From contig JAEPNB010000007.1 in NCBI GenBank assembly GCA_017643645.1, forward strand, positions 62,001 through 126,000: a stretch of DNA of 64,000 nt, written 5' to 3'. Of the stretch, positions 26,021 through 35,785 are shown piece by piece; position 1 is the first letter of the stretch, and each line of letters opens with the position of its first letter. The stretch is from Balneola sp. GTDB taxonomy: Bacteria; Bacteroidota; Rhodothermia; Balneolales; Balneolaceae. The notes under the pieces are model-generated. The model saw nothing but the letters and a program-made list of their open reading frames with translations. It was not told where the DNA came from and ran no database searches. The translations under genes and the position numbers were made by a program.

Positions 26021-27277
26021 ATGCAGAACGACTTATCAAAACAAATTATCTCCTCATTTGCAGAAATCGCAAAAGAAAAAGGAATTGATCGCGATCTATT
26101 GCTATCAATATTAGAGGATGTGTTCCGCACAATGATTCGTAAAACTTACGAAACCGATGATGCATTCTCAGTGATCCTGAATGCCGACAGAGGTGAACTT
26201 CAGATATTACACATTCAGGAAGTAGTTCCTAAAGAAGAACTTACCGATGAAGTTGCAGAAATTTCTCTGGAAGATGCTAAAAAGATCGATCCGGATATTG
26301 AATTGTATGATGAATTAGCACAGGAAGTTCAGATCGTTGACTTTGGTCGTCGTGCAGTAATGATGGCTCGCCAACAACTGGCACAACGAATTCGTGAGAT
26401 CGAAAAAGATAATATTTACGATGACTACACAGATCGTGTTGGCGAAATTATTTTAGGAGATGTATATCAGGTTCGCCAGAACAAAGATATTTTAGTAAAT
26501 CATAACGGTGTGGAATTAATGCTCCCTAAAAACGAGCAGATCTACAAAGACCGTTACAGAAAAGGAGATACCATCCGTGCTGTTGTAACCGGCGTTCACA
26601 TGCGTAATGGTAACCCGACTGTTATTATCTCGAGAACTTCTGAGTTGTTTTTGGAAAGATTATTTGAAAATGAGATTCCTGAAGTATTTGACGGAATCAT
26701 TGATCTGGTGAAAATAGCTCGTTCTCCGGGAGATCGTTCTAAAGTAGCGGTTATTTCACACGATGAAAGAGTTGACCCTGTAGGAGCATGTGTTGGTATG
26801 AAAGGAATTAGAATTCATGCTATAGTACGTGAACTCCAGAATGAAAATATTGATGTAATTAATTACACTGCTGATAAGCATGAGTTTATCAAAAGAGCAT
26901 TACAGCCTGCTGAGGTTCTTAAAGTAGAACTAGATGAAGAAGGCAAGAACGCAAGTGTATTGGTTCCTGCTGATGAAGTATCAAAAGCGATTGGTAAAGG
27001 TGGAGTTAATATCCGTCTTGCATCAAAATTAGCTGAATGCGAAATTGATGTATACCGTGAAGTTGAAGAAGAAGACGATATAGACTTAGCAGAATTTGAA
27101 GAAGATTTTGGCAAAGAAGCGATTGAAGCTTTGCATGAAATAGGTTGCGATACCGCTCGTGCAGTATTGGAAATGAATGCTGATGAGTTAGTAAGCAGAA
27201 CAAAAGAAGTAATTGACGAAGAACTTGCTAAAAAGATCATGGATATGATCAGATACGAGTTCGAAGAAGAAGGTTAA
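26021..27277 (+). CDS. nusA: Transcription termination/antitermination factor NusA
   Basis: A 418-residue RNA polymerase-binding factor. The N-terminal polymerase-binding domain covers about residues 1-130, S1 about 135-200 (GEIILGDVYQVRQNKDILVNHNG) and two KH domains about 205-345 (ERVDPVGACVGMKGIRI and VPADEVSKAIGKGGVNIRLA). A short acidic C-terminus with one helix-hairpin-helix-like repeat follows (ALHEIGCDTARAVLEMNADEL). The E. coli protein has longer C-terminal repeats; this length is normal for Bacteroidota-type NusA. Confidence 0.96.
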   Translation: MQNDLSKQIISSFAEIAKEKGIDRDLLLSILEDVFRTMIRKTYETDDAFSVILNADRGELQILHIQEVVPKEELTDEVAEISLEDAKKIDPDIELYDELAQEVQIVDFGRRAVMMARQQLAQRIREIEKDNIYDDYTDRVGEIILGDVYQVRQNKDILVNHNGVELMLPKNEQIYKDRYRKGDTIRAVVTGVHMRNGNPTVIISRTSELFLERLFENEIPEVFDGIIDLVKIARSPGDRSKVAVISHDERVDPVGACVGMKGIRIHAIVRELQNENIDVINYTADKHEFIKRALQPAEVLKVELDEEGKNASVLVPADEVSKAIGKGGVNIRLASKLAECEIDVYREVEEEDDIDLAEFEEDFGKEAIEALHEIGCDTARAVLEMNADELVSRTKEVIDEELAKKIMDMIRYEFEEEG

Positions 27278-27336
27278 TTTGCAGGGAATAACATCCGGTT
27301 TGTAATTTAACTTTCAATAGACACAAAAAATCATAT

Positions 27337-30144
27337 ATGTCCATAAATAGACCAAAACCATTATTTAAAGTTGCTTCAGAGTTTAATGTAACAACACAAA
27401 CTATTGTTGATGCACTGAGCGATGACTTCGAAGTAGCTAACAGACCGAATTTCAAAATAACACCGGAAATGTATTCGGTTTTGGAAGGGATCTATGGCGA
27501 GGATAAAGCTAAAAGTCAGGATCATGAAAGATCCCGCGAAGAGTATGAAAGTCGTCGTAGTTCTATCATGGACCAACGAAATGAAAGTGTAACTCTGGAT
27601 TCACTTGAGCCAATTGATGAGTCTCTTGGCCTAGAGCCTGAAGATGAACCTGCGGCTGATGAGAAGGAAGAAGATTTACCGCTTGAACCTGTTGAAGAAG
27701 TTGAAGAGCCTGAGGTTGAAGAGGAAGAAGAACCTGAAGTAGTTGCTGAAGAAGCAGCAGCAGCTGAAGAGGAAGAAGAAGTAGCCGAAGAAGCAGAGGA
27801 AGAAACTACAGCTGAACCAGCTCCTGAGAAAGAAGAAGTAGTAGAAGATCAGGAAGAATCTGAGGAAGAGGAAGAAGATGAAGATTCAGAGGCTGAAGAA
27901 GACGCTGATGATGATGAGGAGGAAGTTGAAAGCGAAGAAGATTCTGATGATGAAGACGATGAAGAAGATCAGAAAGAAGAAGAGCCTGAAGAAAAAGAAA
28001 CTATAAAAGGTAAAGCAGGCAAGTTAAAAGGAACGAAAGTTTTAGGTAAAACTTCCTTTACCAATGACTTAACAGGTGCTACCAAGAAACGTAAGAAGAG
28101 AAAACGTCGTAAGGATCGTGATGATTCCAAACCCGCTACAACAGCTAAGAAAGACGACGATAAGAAATCAGCAAAAAATAAAACCCGTAAGAAGCCAAAA
28201 GGTAAAACAACTGGTAAATCTGAGGTAGATGAGATTGATGTGGATCGCATGATGCGCGAGACCATGCAGAAGATCCAGGGTAATTCCAATGTTGGTAGTA
28301 AGCGTGGAAAAAGAAGACGTCAACGTAAAGAGGAAAGAGAGGAAGAACTGCAACAAATGCAGGAAATGGAAGAAATGGAAGCAGGTGTCATTGAAGTCAC
28401 CGAATTCATTACTGCCAATGACCTCGCTGAAGAACTGGAAGTAGGCGTTAACGATATTATTTCTGCATGTATGAGTATTGGCTTGATGATCACCATCAAC
28501 CAAAGACTGGATGCGGGAACTATAGAATTAGTGTCAGAAGAGTTTGGCAAAGAAGTCAAGTTCATTGATGCTGAAGAAATGGATGAAGAACTTGAGATCG
28601 AAGAGGACAATCCGGAAGATCTTAAAGATCGTGCTCCGATTATAACTGTAATGGGTCACGTTGATCACGGTAAAACTTCTTTATTGGATTACATTCGTGA
28701 AGAAAGAGTAGCAGAAGGCGAGGCCGGTGGTATCACGCAGCACGTTGGTGCGTATTCTGTTATGCATAATGAAAAGCAGATCACATTCCTGGATACTCCG
28801 GGTCACGAGGCTTTTACCGCAATGCGTTCCCGTGGTGCTCAGGCAACAGATATCGTAATTCTGGTAGTTGCTGCTGATGATTCTGTAATGCCCCAAACTA
28901 TTGAGGCAATCAATCACGCAAAAGCTGCAGGTGTTCCAATGGTAGTAGCGATCAACAAGATCGATAAGCCGGGTTCAACTCCTGATAAGATCAAACAACA
29001 GCTTTCTGATCATGGAGTGATCGTTGAAGATTGGGGTGGAGAAACTCAGTTTGCACTTGTTTCTGCAAAAACCGGTGAAGGAATTGATGAGTTACTGGAA
29101 AAAGTTCTTATCGAAGCCGAACTAAGAGAATTGAAAGCTAATCCCGGCCGAAGAGCAAACGGTGTTGTGCTTGAATCCAGACTTGATAAAGGAAAAGGTA
29201 TTATTGCGAATGTTCTTGTCCAAGGTGGTACACTTAAAGTTGGAGATCCATTTGTAGCCGGACCTTGTTTTGGTAGAGTTCGTGCAATGGAAAATGACCG
29301 CGGTGAAAGAATTAAAGAAGCAGGACCAGCGACTCCGGTTCAGCTTATGGGTTTCGATGAAATGCCTCAAGCCGGTGATTCTTTAGTAGTAGCTGAAGAT
29401 GAAAAAACAGCCAAAGATGTTGCAAGTCAACGTAACCAGATACGTCGTGAGCAGGCAATGAGAAAAACTAAGCACATGACTCTTGATGATCTTTCAAGAA
29501 GATTGGCTCTTGGTGAGGTTTCTGAACTGAATATCATTATTAAAGCGGATGTGGATGGTTCTATTGAAGCACTTTCAGGTTCATTACAGAAAATTAGTAA
29601 TGATGAAGTAGCTGTAAATATTATTCACACAGGCGCAGGTGCAATTTCTGAATCTGATGTATTATTAGCTTCTGCTTCTGATGCGATTATTATCGGTTTC
29701 CAGGTTCGTCCAACACAACAGGCACGCAAGCTTGCTGAAACAGAAGAAATTGATATCCGATTATTCTCAGTTATTTATGATGCTGTGGATGAAGTTAGAG
29801 ATGCACTTGAAGGTCTTCTGTCACCTGAACTGAAAGAACAAATTCTTGGTAACGTTGAAGTTCGTGAGATCTTTAAAGTATCTAAAGTGGGTACAATTGC
29901 AGGTTGTTATGTACTTGATGGCAAAATCGACAGAAATAACCCGGTTCGTATTATTCGTGATGGTGTTGTTATTTATGATGGCGCTGTTGGAGCATTGAAA
30001 CGATTTAAAGATGATGTGAAAGAAGTAGCTGCCGGTTATGAGTGTGGTATCAGTATTCAAAACTACAATGACATTAAAGTTGGCGACAACTTTGAAAGCT
30101 ACAAGATCACTGAAGAGAAACGTACGCTGGAAGACGCAAATTAA
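27337..30144 (+). CDS. infB: Translation initiation factor IF-2
   Basis: A 935-residue GTPase that delivers initiator tRNA. An N-terminal IF2 helix domain (SINRPKPLFKVASEFNVTTQ) is followed by a very acidic Glu/Asp-rich stretch (about residues 95-220) and a very basic Lys/Arg-rich stretch (about 225-345). The second IF2_N domain precedes the G domain, with G1 GHVDHGKTS (about 441-449), DTPGHE and NKIDKPG, then domains II-IV. The low-complexity region accounts for the length and for long spurious antisense reading frames here. Confidence 0.96.
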   Translation: MSINRPKPLFKVASEFNVTTQTIVDALSDDFEVANRPNFKITPEMYSVLEGIYGEDKAKSQDHERSREEYESRRSSIMDQRNESVTLDSLEPIDESLGLEPEDEPAADEKEEDLPLEPVEEVEEPEVEEEEEPEVVAEEAAAAEEEEEVAEEAEEETTAEPAPEKEEVVEDQEESEEEEEDEDSEAEEDADDDEEEVESEEDSDDEDDEEDQKEEEPEEKETIKGKAGKLKGTKVLGKTSFTNDLTGATKKRKKRKRRKDRDDSKPATTAKKDDDKKSAKNKTRKKPKGKTTGKSEVDEIDVDRMMRETMQKIQGNSNVGSKRGKRRRQRKEEREEELQQMQEMEEMEAGVIEVTEFITANDLAEELEVGVNDIISACMSIGLMITINQRLDAGTIELVSEEFGKEVKFIDAEEMDEELEIEEDNPEDLKDRAPIITVMGHVDHGKTSLLDYIREERVAEGEAGGITQHVGAYSVMHNEKQITFLDTPGHEAFTAMRSRGAQATDIVILVVAADDSVMPQTIEAINHAKAAGVPMVVAINKIDKPGSTPDKIKQQLSDHGVIVEDWGGETQFALVSAKTGEGIDELLEKVLIEAELRELKANPGRRANGVVLESRLDKGKGIIANVLVQGGTLKVGDPFVAGPCFGRVRAMENDRGERIKEAGPATPVQLMGFDEMPQAGDSLVVAEDEKTAKDVASQRNQIRREQAMRKTKHMTLDDLSRRLALGEVSELNIIIKADVDGSIEALSGSLQKISNDEVAVNIIHTGAGAISESDVLLASASDAIIIGFQVRPTQQARKLAETEEIDIRLFSVIYDAVDEVRDALEGLLSPELKEQILGNVEVREIFKVSKVGTIAGCYVLDGKIDRNNPVRIIRDGVVIYDGAVGALKRFKDDVKEVAAGYECGISIQNYNDIKVGDNFESYKITEEKRTLEDAN

Positions 30145-30161
30145 GTAAAGAAGAGGTTTAA

Positions 30162-30536
30162 ATGAGTATTAGAACAGAACGCTTAGGCGGTGTTCTAAAA
30201 CGTGATTTAGGTGAAATTCTTCAACGAGAATATCAACCTGTCGGTACGTTTATCACCGTTACAAAAGTATTGATGACTGACGACCTTTCTATTGCAAGAG
30301 TGTATCTGAGTGTTTTTGCACCGGGAAGAGACGAAAAAGCAATTTATTCGCATCTCGATGAGCATATCGATGAGATCAGACATACTTTAGCCGGCAAGAT
30401 CAGACATCAGGTTCGTAAAATTCCTGAACTTCATTTTTATGTGGATGATACAGCTGAGTACGTAAATAAGATCGAGAAACTCTTCGATAAAGTAGATCAG
30501 CAACCTAAAGCTCCCACCGAAGACGAAGAGGATTAA
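30162..30536 (+). CDS. rbfA: Ribosome-binding factor A
   Basis: A 124-residue KH-fold protein that binds the 30S subunit during cold adaptation and 16S processing. It has the family start RTERLGGVLKRDLGEILQRE, the central DDLSIARVYLSVF and HQVRKIPELHFYVDDT. It lies 17 bases after infB with a GAGG-type ribosome-binding site and two bases before truB. Confidence 0.94.
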   Translation: MSIRTERLGGVLKRDLGEILQREYQPVGTFITVTKVLMTDDLSIARVYLSVFAPGRDEKAIYSHLDEHIDEIRHTLAGKIRHQVRKIPELHFYVDDTAEYVNKIEKLFDKVDQQPKAPTEDEED

Positions 30537-30538
30537 AC

Positions 30539-31276
30539 ATGGCGAAAGCCCTGCCTCTGGAACAAATTCAGGTTTTTGATACCGAAAATTTACCTTCCCC
30601 GGATTTTGATTTTGGGACAGCTTCCATTCTCCTTGTAAACAAACCGCAAACGTGGACTAGTTTTGATGTGGTCAGATATGTTCGAGGAAGATTACGGACT
30701 AAAAAAGTCGGACACGCAGGTACGCTTGATCCAATGGCAACCGGTTTATTGATTTTATGTTCAGGAAGAGCAACGAAATCTATTTCTCAGCTTCAGGAAA
30801 TGCCTAAAACCTATATAGGTGAAATTACATTTGGCGGGTCAACTCCTACTTATGATGCTGATTCAGAGATCGATGAAACTGCACCAACCGATCATATAAC
30901 TTTAGACAAGATCGAGAACGTACTCGAAGAGCATTTCAACGGTGAAATTTCTCAGGTTCCTCCCGTGTATTCAGCATTAAAAGTTGGCGGTAAGCGATCT
31001 TATGAATTAGCCAGGAGAGGAAAAGCGGTAGAATTAGCGGCTCGACCTGTTACGATTCATTCCTATCAAATTATCAGTTTCGAAAATAATAAACTGTTGA
31101 TCAGCATTACTTGCAGTAAAGGAACCTACATCCGATCTATTGCACATGATCTAGGAAAATTGTTAAACTCGTTGGGACATCTATCGGGTTTGGAACGAAC
31201 TGCGATCGGAGAGTATTCTTCACAAAAAGCTTTATCACCTCACAAAATTGATGAATTGTTAAATGCCAAAGACTGA
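30539..31276 (+). CDS. truB: tRNA pseudouridine(55) synthase
   Basis: A 245-residue synthase making pseudouridine 55 in the T loop of tRNAs. The catalytic Asp is in KVGHAGTLDPMATGLLIL near residue 60, with LVNKPQTWTSFDVVRYVRG before it, QVPPVYSALKVGGKRSYELAR, and CSKGTYIRSIAHDLG. It overlaps the start of ribF by 14 bases. Confidence 0.95.
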   Translation: MAKALPLEQIQVFDTENLPSPDFDFGTASILLVNKPQTWTSFDVVRYVRGRLRTKKVGHAGTLDPMATGLLILCSGRATKSISQLQEMPKTYIGEITFGGSTPTYDADSEIDETAPTDHITLDKIENVLEEHFNGEISQVPPVYSALKVGGKRSYELARRGKAVELAARPVTIHSYQIISFENNKLLISITCSKGTYIRSIAHDLGKLLNSLGHLSGLERTAIGEYSSQKALSPHKIDELLNAKD

Positions 31277-32195
31277 GCTCATATTTCTGAAAGATATTGA
31301 TCGAAATTCAAATTCGGTTGTAACCGTAGGGACGTTTGATGGGGTTCACCTTGGACATAAAGCACTTATTGAAACAGTAGTTCGGAAAGCAAAAGAACGA
31401 AATGCCCGCAGTGTTGTAATTTCATTTGATCCTCATCCGCGGGATATCATCAATCCGGGAAGTGCCGGAATAAAACAATTAACTACTATCCGCGAACGCA
31501 GAGAGATACTCGAAGAAATCGGAATAGACGTTTTATTGATTATTCCATTTACAAGAGACTTTTCTTTATTGAGTTCTGAGGAATTTGTGAAGAAGATTGT
31601 TTTTGAAAGGGTAGGAGTAAGTGAGTTTGTAATCGGATACGATCATCACTTCGGGAAAGACCGTACCGGAACCATCGAAACTGTTGAAAATCTGGGGAGA
31701 GAATTAGGCTTTGATGCCTTCGTAGTTTCAAAAAGAGAAATGGGTAATATCACAGTAAGCAGTACTACCATCCGTAGAGAAATATCAGAGAACGGAGCGG
31801 TAGAGCAGGCTGCGAATTTATTAGGTCGCGATTACTTGTTGAATGGAATTGTAATTCACGGTGATAAAAGAGGAAGAAAGATTGGATTTCCGACAGCAAA
31901 TCTTAAGCCGGAACATCCCAATAAAGTAATTCCGAAAGACGGCGTTTATGTGGTTAAGGTCAGGGTTGAAGGTACTTGGTTCAATGGCATGATGAATATT
32001 GGCAACAGACCTACATTCAAAGAAGCTCAGAAAGCTTTGGAAGTAAACATCTTTGATTTTGATAAAGACATTTATGGTCAAACCATTCAGGTTCGTTTTT
32101 TGAAGAGATTACGAGATGAAATTAAGTTCTCAGGTATTGATGAGTTAGTAGCTCAGTTAGCTAGAGATAAAGAAAATGCATTAAGGGAATTATAA
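31263..32195 (+). CDS. ribF: Bifunctional riboflavin kinase/FAD synthetase
   Basis: A 310-residue enzyme making FMN and then FAD. The N-terminal nucleotidyltransferase domain contains TVGTFDGVHLGHKALI (HIGH-like) and VSSTTIRREISENG. The C-terminal riboflavin kinase domain starts near residue 180 with GDKRGRKIGFPTANL and includes MNIGNRPTFKE. It is the last gene of the operon. Confidence 0.95.
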   Translation: MPKTELIFLKDIDRNSNSVVTVGTFDGVHLGHKALIETVVRKAKERNARSVVISFDPHPRDIINPGSAGIKQLTTIRERREILEEIGIDVLLIIPFTRDFSLLSSEEFVKKIVFERVGVSEFVIGYDHHFGKDRTGTIETVENLGRELGFDAFVVSKREMGNITVSSTTIRREISENGAVEQAANLLGRDYLLNGIVIHGDKRGRKIGFPTANLKPEHPNKVIPKDGVYVVKVRVEGTWFNGMMNIGNRPTFKEAQKALEVNIFDFDKDIYGQTIQVRFLKRLRDEIKFSGIDELVAQLARDKENALREL

Positions 32196-32209
32196 AAGAG
32201 TAAGCAGAA

Positions 32210-32653
32210 TCAACCATTATTTCTTCTTCTTACAAGAGTTACAATACCACAAAATAAAAGCAGCTCGTCAACTTCGTTATTTACTTCAAACGAATCTCCT
32301 TTATATAACTTTGATCTAATTAAGGGATTATTCGCGCTACTGTATATGCTCCATTTTCTGTAAAAAAAATTATCGCTTTTCCATATAAATTCTTTATCAA
32401 AAAGAGCAATAGAGGCTTTAGTTCTCCAAAAGTTAAAAACGATTTTACCGATTTGTTTTCTGCTATTCATATCAATAACATTAATAGTCTTATGACTTAA
32501 GCCTTCTGATTCAAAGAAGTACTTTTTTCCATTAACTTTTACATAAGAATTACTGGATAGTCGTTCATTTCTTATTTCTCCAACTAGATTTCCATTAATG
32601 AAAAGGTCATATCCTATCGCAATAACGTCTTTCTTCCAACTAAGTAGGGCCAT
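32210..32653 (-). CDS. Orphan protein, function unknown
   Basis: A 147-residue protein with no recognised domain. Strand-rich segments (IAIGYDLFINGNLVGEIRN, YVKVNGKKYFFESEGL, IGKIVFNFWRTKASIALF) suggest a beta-barrel or tubby/LURP-like fold, which I cannot confirm. The end is hydrophobic then basic (LLLFCGIVTLVRRRNNG), perhaps one membrane-associated helix. It is on the opposite strand to its neighbours, in more AT-rich DNA, and looks like an insertion between ribF and rpsO. Confidence 0.6.
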   Translation of the reverse strand: MALLSWKKDVIAIGYDLFINGNLVGEIRNERLSSNSYVKVNGKKYFFESEGLSHKTINVIDMNSRKQIGKIVFNFWRTKASIALFDKEFIWKSDNFFYRKWSIYSSANNPLIRSKLYKGDSFEVNNEVDELLLFCGIVTLVRRRNNG

Positions 32654-32750
32654 CTTATATGAATTAATTTATAAACAAATTAAGCTTTGAGGATTTATTC
32701 TGAAACTATGTTCTGACAATAGTAGAAAGCTATATTTTATTTGAATACTC

Positions 32751-32782
32751 GTTGTTGGTTAGTATTAAAAAGCTTATCTTTG
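32751..32782 (+). promoter_or_regulatory. Bacteroidota-type promoter before rpsO
   Basis: TATCTTTG (32775-32782) matches the TAnnTTTG -7 box of Bacteroidota. A GTTG at 32751-32754 lies 20 bases upstream as the -33 element. The start of rpsO follows 40 bases downstream. Confidence 0.6.
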
Positions 32783-32822
32783 CTACCTATATTAAAACGA
32801 GTTTAAGAATAACTGAATTGTA

Positions 32823-33092
32823 ATGAGCATTACTGCAGAAGAAAAAAAAGATATTTTCAAAAAACATGGCGGAGAAGAAGCCAATACCGGTACAACTGAA
32901 GGACAAATTGCCCTTTTTACGCACCGTATTAATCATCTTACTGAGCATTTAAAAACGAATCAGAAAGATCACGCTTCTCGTCGCGGGTTATTGAAATTAG
33001 TAGGTAAGCGTCGTCGTTTGCTTAACTACCTGATGAAGAACGACATTCAAAAATACAGAGAGCTTATCAAAGAGCTTGGTATTAGAAAATAA
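32823..33092 (+). CDS. rpsO: 30S ribosomal protein S15
   Basis: An 89-residue ribosomal protein that binds the central domain of 16S rRNA. The sequence runs [39 protein letters not shown] and [13 protein letters not shown], canonical S15 over full length. It is followed by an intrinsic terminator, and pnp comes next, the usual order. Confidence 0.98.
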   Translation: MSITAEEKKDIFKKHGGEEANTGTTEGQIALFTHRINHLTEHLKTNQKDHASRRGLLKLVGKRRRLLNYLMKNDIQKYRELIKELGIRK

Positions 33093-33095
33093 TTT

Positions 33096-33125
33096 AAAGG
33101 CTCCACCTATCTGGAGCCTTTTTCA
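33096..33125 (+). terminator. Intrinsic terminator after rpsO
   Basis: AAAGGCTCCA-CCTATC-TGGAGCCTTT with T-rich tail, starting four bases after the rpsO stop: a 10-bp perfect stem. Confidence 0.92.
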
Positions 33126-33214
33126 ATTCTCCCACTTAATTATCTATTTGTGTAAAAGCCAATCTTTAAGGTTAGTGTGGGATAAAGCAATAAACAAAAG
33201 ACAAAAAGAAATAA

Positions 33215-35326
33215 ATGAAAGAAGATTTTAGAAGTATAGAATTTGCACCGGGAAAGGTGCTATCTGTTGAAACAGGACGCATAGCTAAACAAGCAGACGG
33301 TTCTGTTGTAGTTAAAATGGGCGATACTATGGTACTTTGTACTGCAGTAAGCGCTAAAGAACCAAAGCCGGGACAGGATTTTTTCCCGCTAACGGTTGAC
33401 CATAAAGAAAGTTTTTCTGCTGCGGGACGTTTTCCTGGTGGATTTATGAAAAGAGAAGGGCGCTCTAATGAAAAAGAGATCCTTTCCAGTAGATTAATTG
33501 ACAGAGTTTTAAGACCATTATTCCCTAAAGGATATGTTTGTGATACTCAGGTAATCTCAAGTGTGATCTCATCTGATGATGAGCACGATGGAGATGTTTT
33601 AGGTGGAGTTGGTGCTTCACTGGCTGTACACTTATCAGACATTCCGTTTGACGGACCAATGGCAGAAGTAAGAGTGGGTAGAGTTGATGGCGAGTTCATC
33701 ATAAACCCAACAGTTACTGAATTAAAAGACAGCGACATCGATATGATCGTTGGTGGTACTGAAGACAGTATCCTTATGATTGAAGGCGAGATGGAAGAGA
33801 TCTCAGAAGCAGAGATGCTGAATGCGATCAAAGCTGCTCATGGGGCGATCAAAAAGCTTTGTGATTTCCAAAATGAGCTTCGTAAGGAATTAGGAAAAGA
33901 GAAAAGAGAATTTGTTTCTCCAACTCTTCCTGAAGATGTAGAATCAAAAGTTTCTGAATTAGCTTCTGACAAGATCAAAGAAATAGTAAATATCGGTCTT
34001 GGTAAAGAAGAGTACAACGCGAAGATTCGTGAAGTAAAAGACGAAGTAATGGAAGCTCTTGAGTCAGAAGAATATGACGATGATCAGCTTTCAGTTGCTA
34101 AGAAAGTACTTGGTAACATCGAAAAAGAAGAGCTTCGCAATATGATCCTTGAAAAAGGTCGTAGAATTGATGGTCGTGCAACTGATGAAATCAGAGATAT
34201 CTGGACTCAGGTTAGTTACATGCCGAGAACTCACGGTTCTGCAATTTTCACAAGAGGTGAAACTCAGGCATTAGTTTCTGCTACTTTAGGAACACGCCGT
34301 GATGAGCAAAGTGTTGACACATTATTTGATCAGGAAGCTAAGCAGTTTTATCTGCATTACAGTTTTCCTCCATATTCTGTTGGAGAAGCAGGATTTTTAA
34401 GAGGACCGGGACGTAGAGAAATCGGTCACGGACATTTAGCTGAGCGTTCTTTAAGAATGATGATGCCGACCTTCGAAGAATTCGGATATGTTATCCGTAT
34501 TATTTCTGATATCACTGAATCAAACGGTTCGTCTTCAATGGCTTCTGTTTGTGGTGGTTCAATGGCACTTATGGATGCCGGTGTACCGATCAAAAAGCCG
34601 GTTGCAGGTATTGCAATGGGAATGATCGTTGGAAAAGATAACACTGCAATTCTATCTGATATCCGCGGAGAAGAAGATTTCATGGGTGACATGGACTTCA
34701 AAACGGCAGGAACGTCAGACGGTATCACTGCTTGCCAAATGGATATGAAAGTTCAGGGCATCAGCTTTGAAACTATTGAAGAAGCTCTTGAACAAGCTCA
34801 CAAAGGAAGATTACATATTCTTGGCGAAATGGCTAAAACTATTTCTTCACCAAAAGAAAGCATTTCACAATATGCTCCTCAGTTCCTGAGAATGGAAATC
34901 GATGGTAGCGATATTGGTGCTGTAATCGGACCTGGTGGAAAAGTGATTCAAACACTTCAGAAAGAAACCGGAACTGAAATTATGATCGAAGAAGATTCGA
35001 ATGGTAAAGGTCAGATCACGATTTCAGCTAACGATCTCGACAAAGCTGAAGAAGCTAAGAAAAGAATCAAAATGATTGTTGGTCATCTTGAAGAAGGCGC
35101 TACATACAAAGGTGTTGTTAAGTCGATCAAAGACTTTGGTGCTTTTGTTGAAGTTGCTCCTGGTAAAGACGGACTACTTCATATTTCAGAGATCGATCAC
35201 ACACGTGTAGAGAAAGTTACTGACTATCTATCGTTAGGTGATGAGATCGAAGTTAAGCTTCTGAAAGTTGAGCACGGCGGAAAACTTCGTCTGTCCAGAA
35301 AAGCATTGATCGAAAAAGAAGACTAA
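33215..35326 (+). CDS. pnp: Polyribonucleotide nucleotidyltransferase
   Basis: A 703-residue phosphorolytic 3'-5' exoribonuclease of the degradosome type. Two RNase PH-like domains are present (about 5-220 and 310-540) with GGFMKREGRSNEKEILSSRL and FLRGPGRREIGHGHLAERSL. An alpha-helical linker lies between them, then KH (GAVIGPGGKVIQTLQKETG) and S1 (GVVKSIKDFGAFVEVAPGKDGLLHISEI) at the end. A hairpin repeat and a terminator follow the stop. Confidence 0.97.
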   Translation: MKEDFRSIEFAPGKVLSVETGRIAKQADGSVVVKMGDTMVLCTAVSAKEPKPGQDFFPLTVDHKESFSAAGRFPGGFMKREGRSNEKEILSSRLIDRVLRPLFPKGYVCDTQVISSVISSDDEHDGDVLGGVGASLAVHLSDIPFDGPMAEVRVGRVDGEFIINPTVTELKDSDIDMIVGGTEDSILMIEGEMEEISEAEMLNAIKAAHGAIKKLCDFQNELRKELGKEKREFVSPTLPEDVESKVSELASDKIKEIVNIGLGKEEYNAKIREVKDEVMEALESEEYDDDQLSVAKKVLGNIEKEELRNMILEKGRRIDGRATDEIRDIWTQVSYMPRTHGSAIFTRGETQALVSATLGTRRDEQSVDTLFDQEAKQFYLHYSFPPYSVGEAGFLRGPGRREIGHGHLAERSLRMMMPTFEEFGYVIRIISDITESNGSSSMASVCGGSMALMDAGVPIKKPVAGIAMGMIVGKDNTAILSDIRGEEDFMGDMDFKTAGTSDGITACQMDMKVQGISFETIEEALEQAHKGRLHILGEMAKTISSPKESISQYAPQFLRMEIDGSDIGAVIGPGGKVIQTLQKETGTEIMIEEDSNGKGQITISANDLDKAEEAKKRIKMIVGHLEEGATYKGVVKSIKDFGAFVEVAPGKDGLLHISEIDHTRVEKVTDYLSLGDEIEVKLLKVEHGGKLRLSRKALIEKED

Positions 35327-35334
35327 ACCAGCTG

Positions 35335-35357
35335 GTTACGATGCTCTGCGTCGTAAC
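35335..35357. repeat. REP-like hairpin after pnp
   Basis: GTTACGA, a nine-base loop TGCTCTGCG, TCGTAAC: a perfect 7-bp stem. Same general form as the second hairpins at 24702-24728 and 51774-51797. It starts eight bases after the pnp stop. Confidence 0.55.
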
Positions 35358-35386
35358 AAGTTCTGCTATCTTTTTTAGAAAGAATT

Positions 35387-35421
35387 AAAGGCGCTGTTCA
35401 GTAATGAATAGCGTCTTTTTT
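35387..35421 (+). terminator. Intrinsic terminator of pnp
   Basis: AAAGGCGCT pairs with AGCGTCTTT (one G-U), with an inner TTCA/TGAA extension, followed by a T run to 35421. Confidence 0.88.
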
Positions 35422-35533
35422 ATGTAAGTCACTCAGAGCAAGTCAACGCAGCAAAGCGGAGATCACGTAGTGAAGAGTCTGCACAACTAATGAACTTATC
35501 CATAATTGCTTTATGTAGATTATTCGCTCCGGG

Positions 35534-35556
35534 TTGTAGATGTTAGATAATTCACT
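35534..35556. repeat. 23-bp repeat block, copy 1
   Basis: Matches 39141-39163 at 22 of 23 positions (TTGTAGATGTTAGATAATTC and three more bases). In the other copy it lies three bases from the next shared block; here 205 bases intervene. Confidence 0.75.
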
Positions 35557-35612
35557 TAAAAAATTTCACTTGTTTATAATCCTGAGGATTCATAAAAAAG
35601 CTTCCAATTACA

Positions 35613-35776
35613 CCGACCTTTAGAATTATTGGCGAGCCAAGAACGTAATGAAATCGACGGCTCCAAAGGAGCAATCATTACACTTCTGACTGATTCTTGA
35701 ATATGTATCATACGTTCGTAGACCTTTTGTAATGATTAGTCGATGTAATGGAGTTCGCGCCAATAATTCTTGTCGG
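35613..35776. repeat. 164-bp nested palindromic element (MITE-like or structured RNA)
   Basis: Outer arms CCGAC plus GAATTATTGGCG (35613-35617, 35623-35634) are complementary to CGCCAATAATTC plus GTCGG (35758-35769, 35772-35776). Inside are ATCGAC (35653-35658) with GTCGAT (35739-35744), then AATCATTAC (35673-35681) with GTAATGATT (35729-35737). A side hairpin GCTCC-AAA-GGAGC sits at 35660-35672. All pairs nest in order, so the whole element can fold as one long stem. No protein is encoded. Confidence 0.7.
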
Positions 35777-35785
35777 GAGCTTTTG

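Noticed and set aside
27969-28610. Long minus-strand reading frames inside infB.
   Set aside because: Shadows of the Glu/Asp- and Lys/Arg-rich low-complexity codons of IF-2; serine-rich nonsense with no family features.
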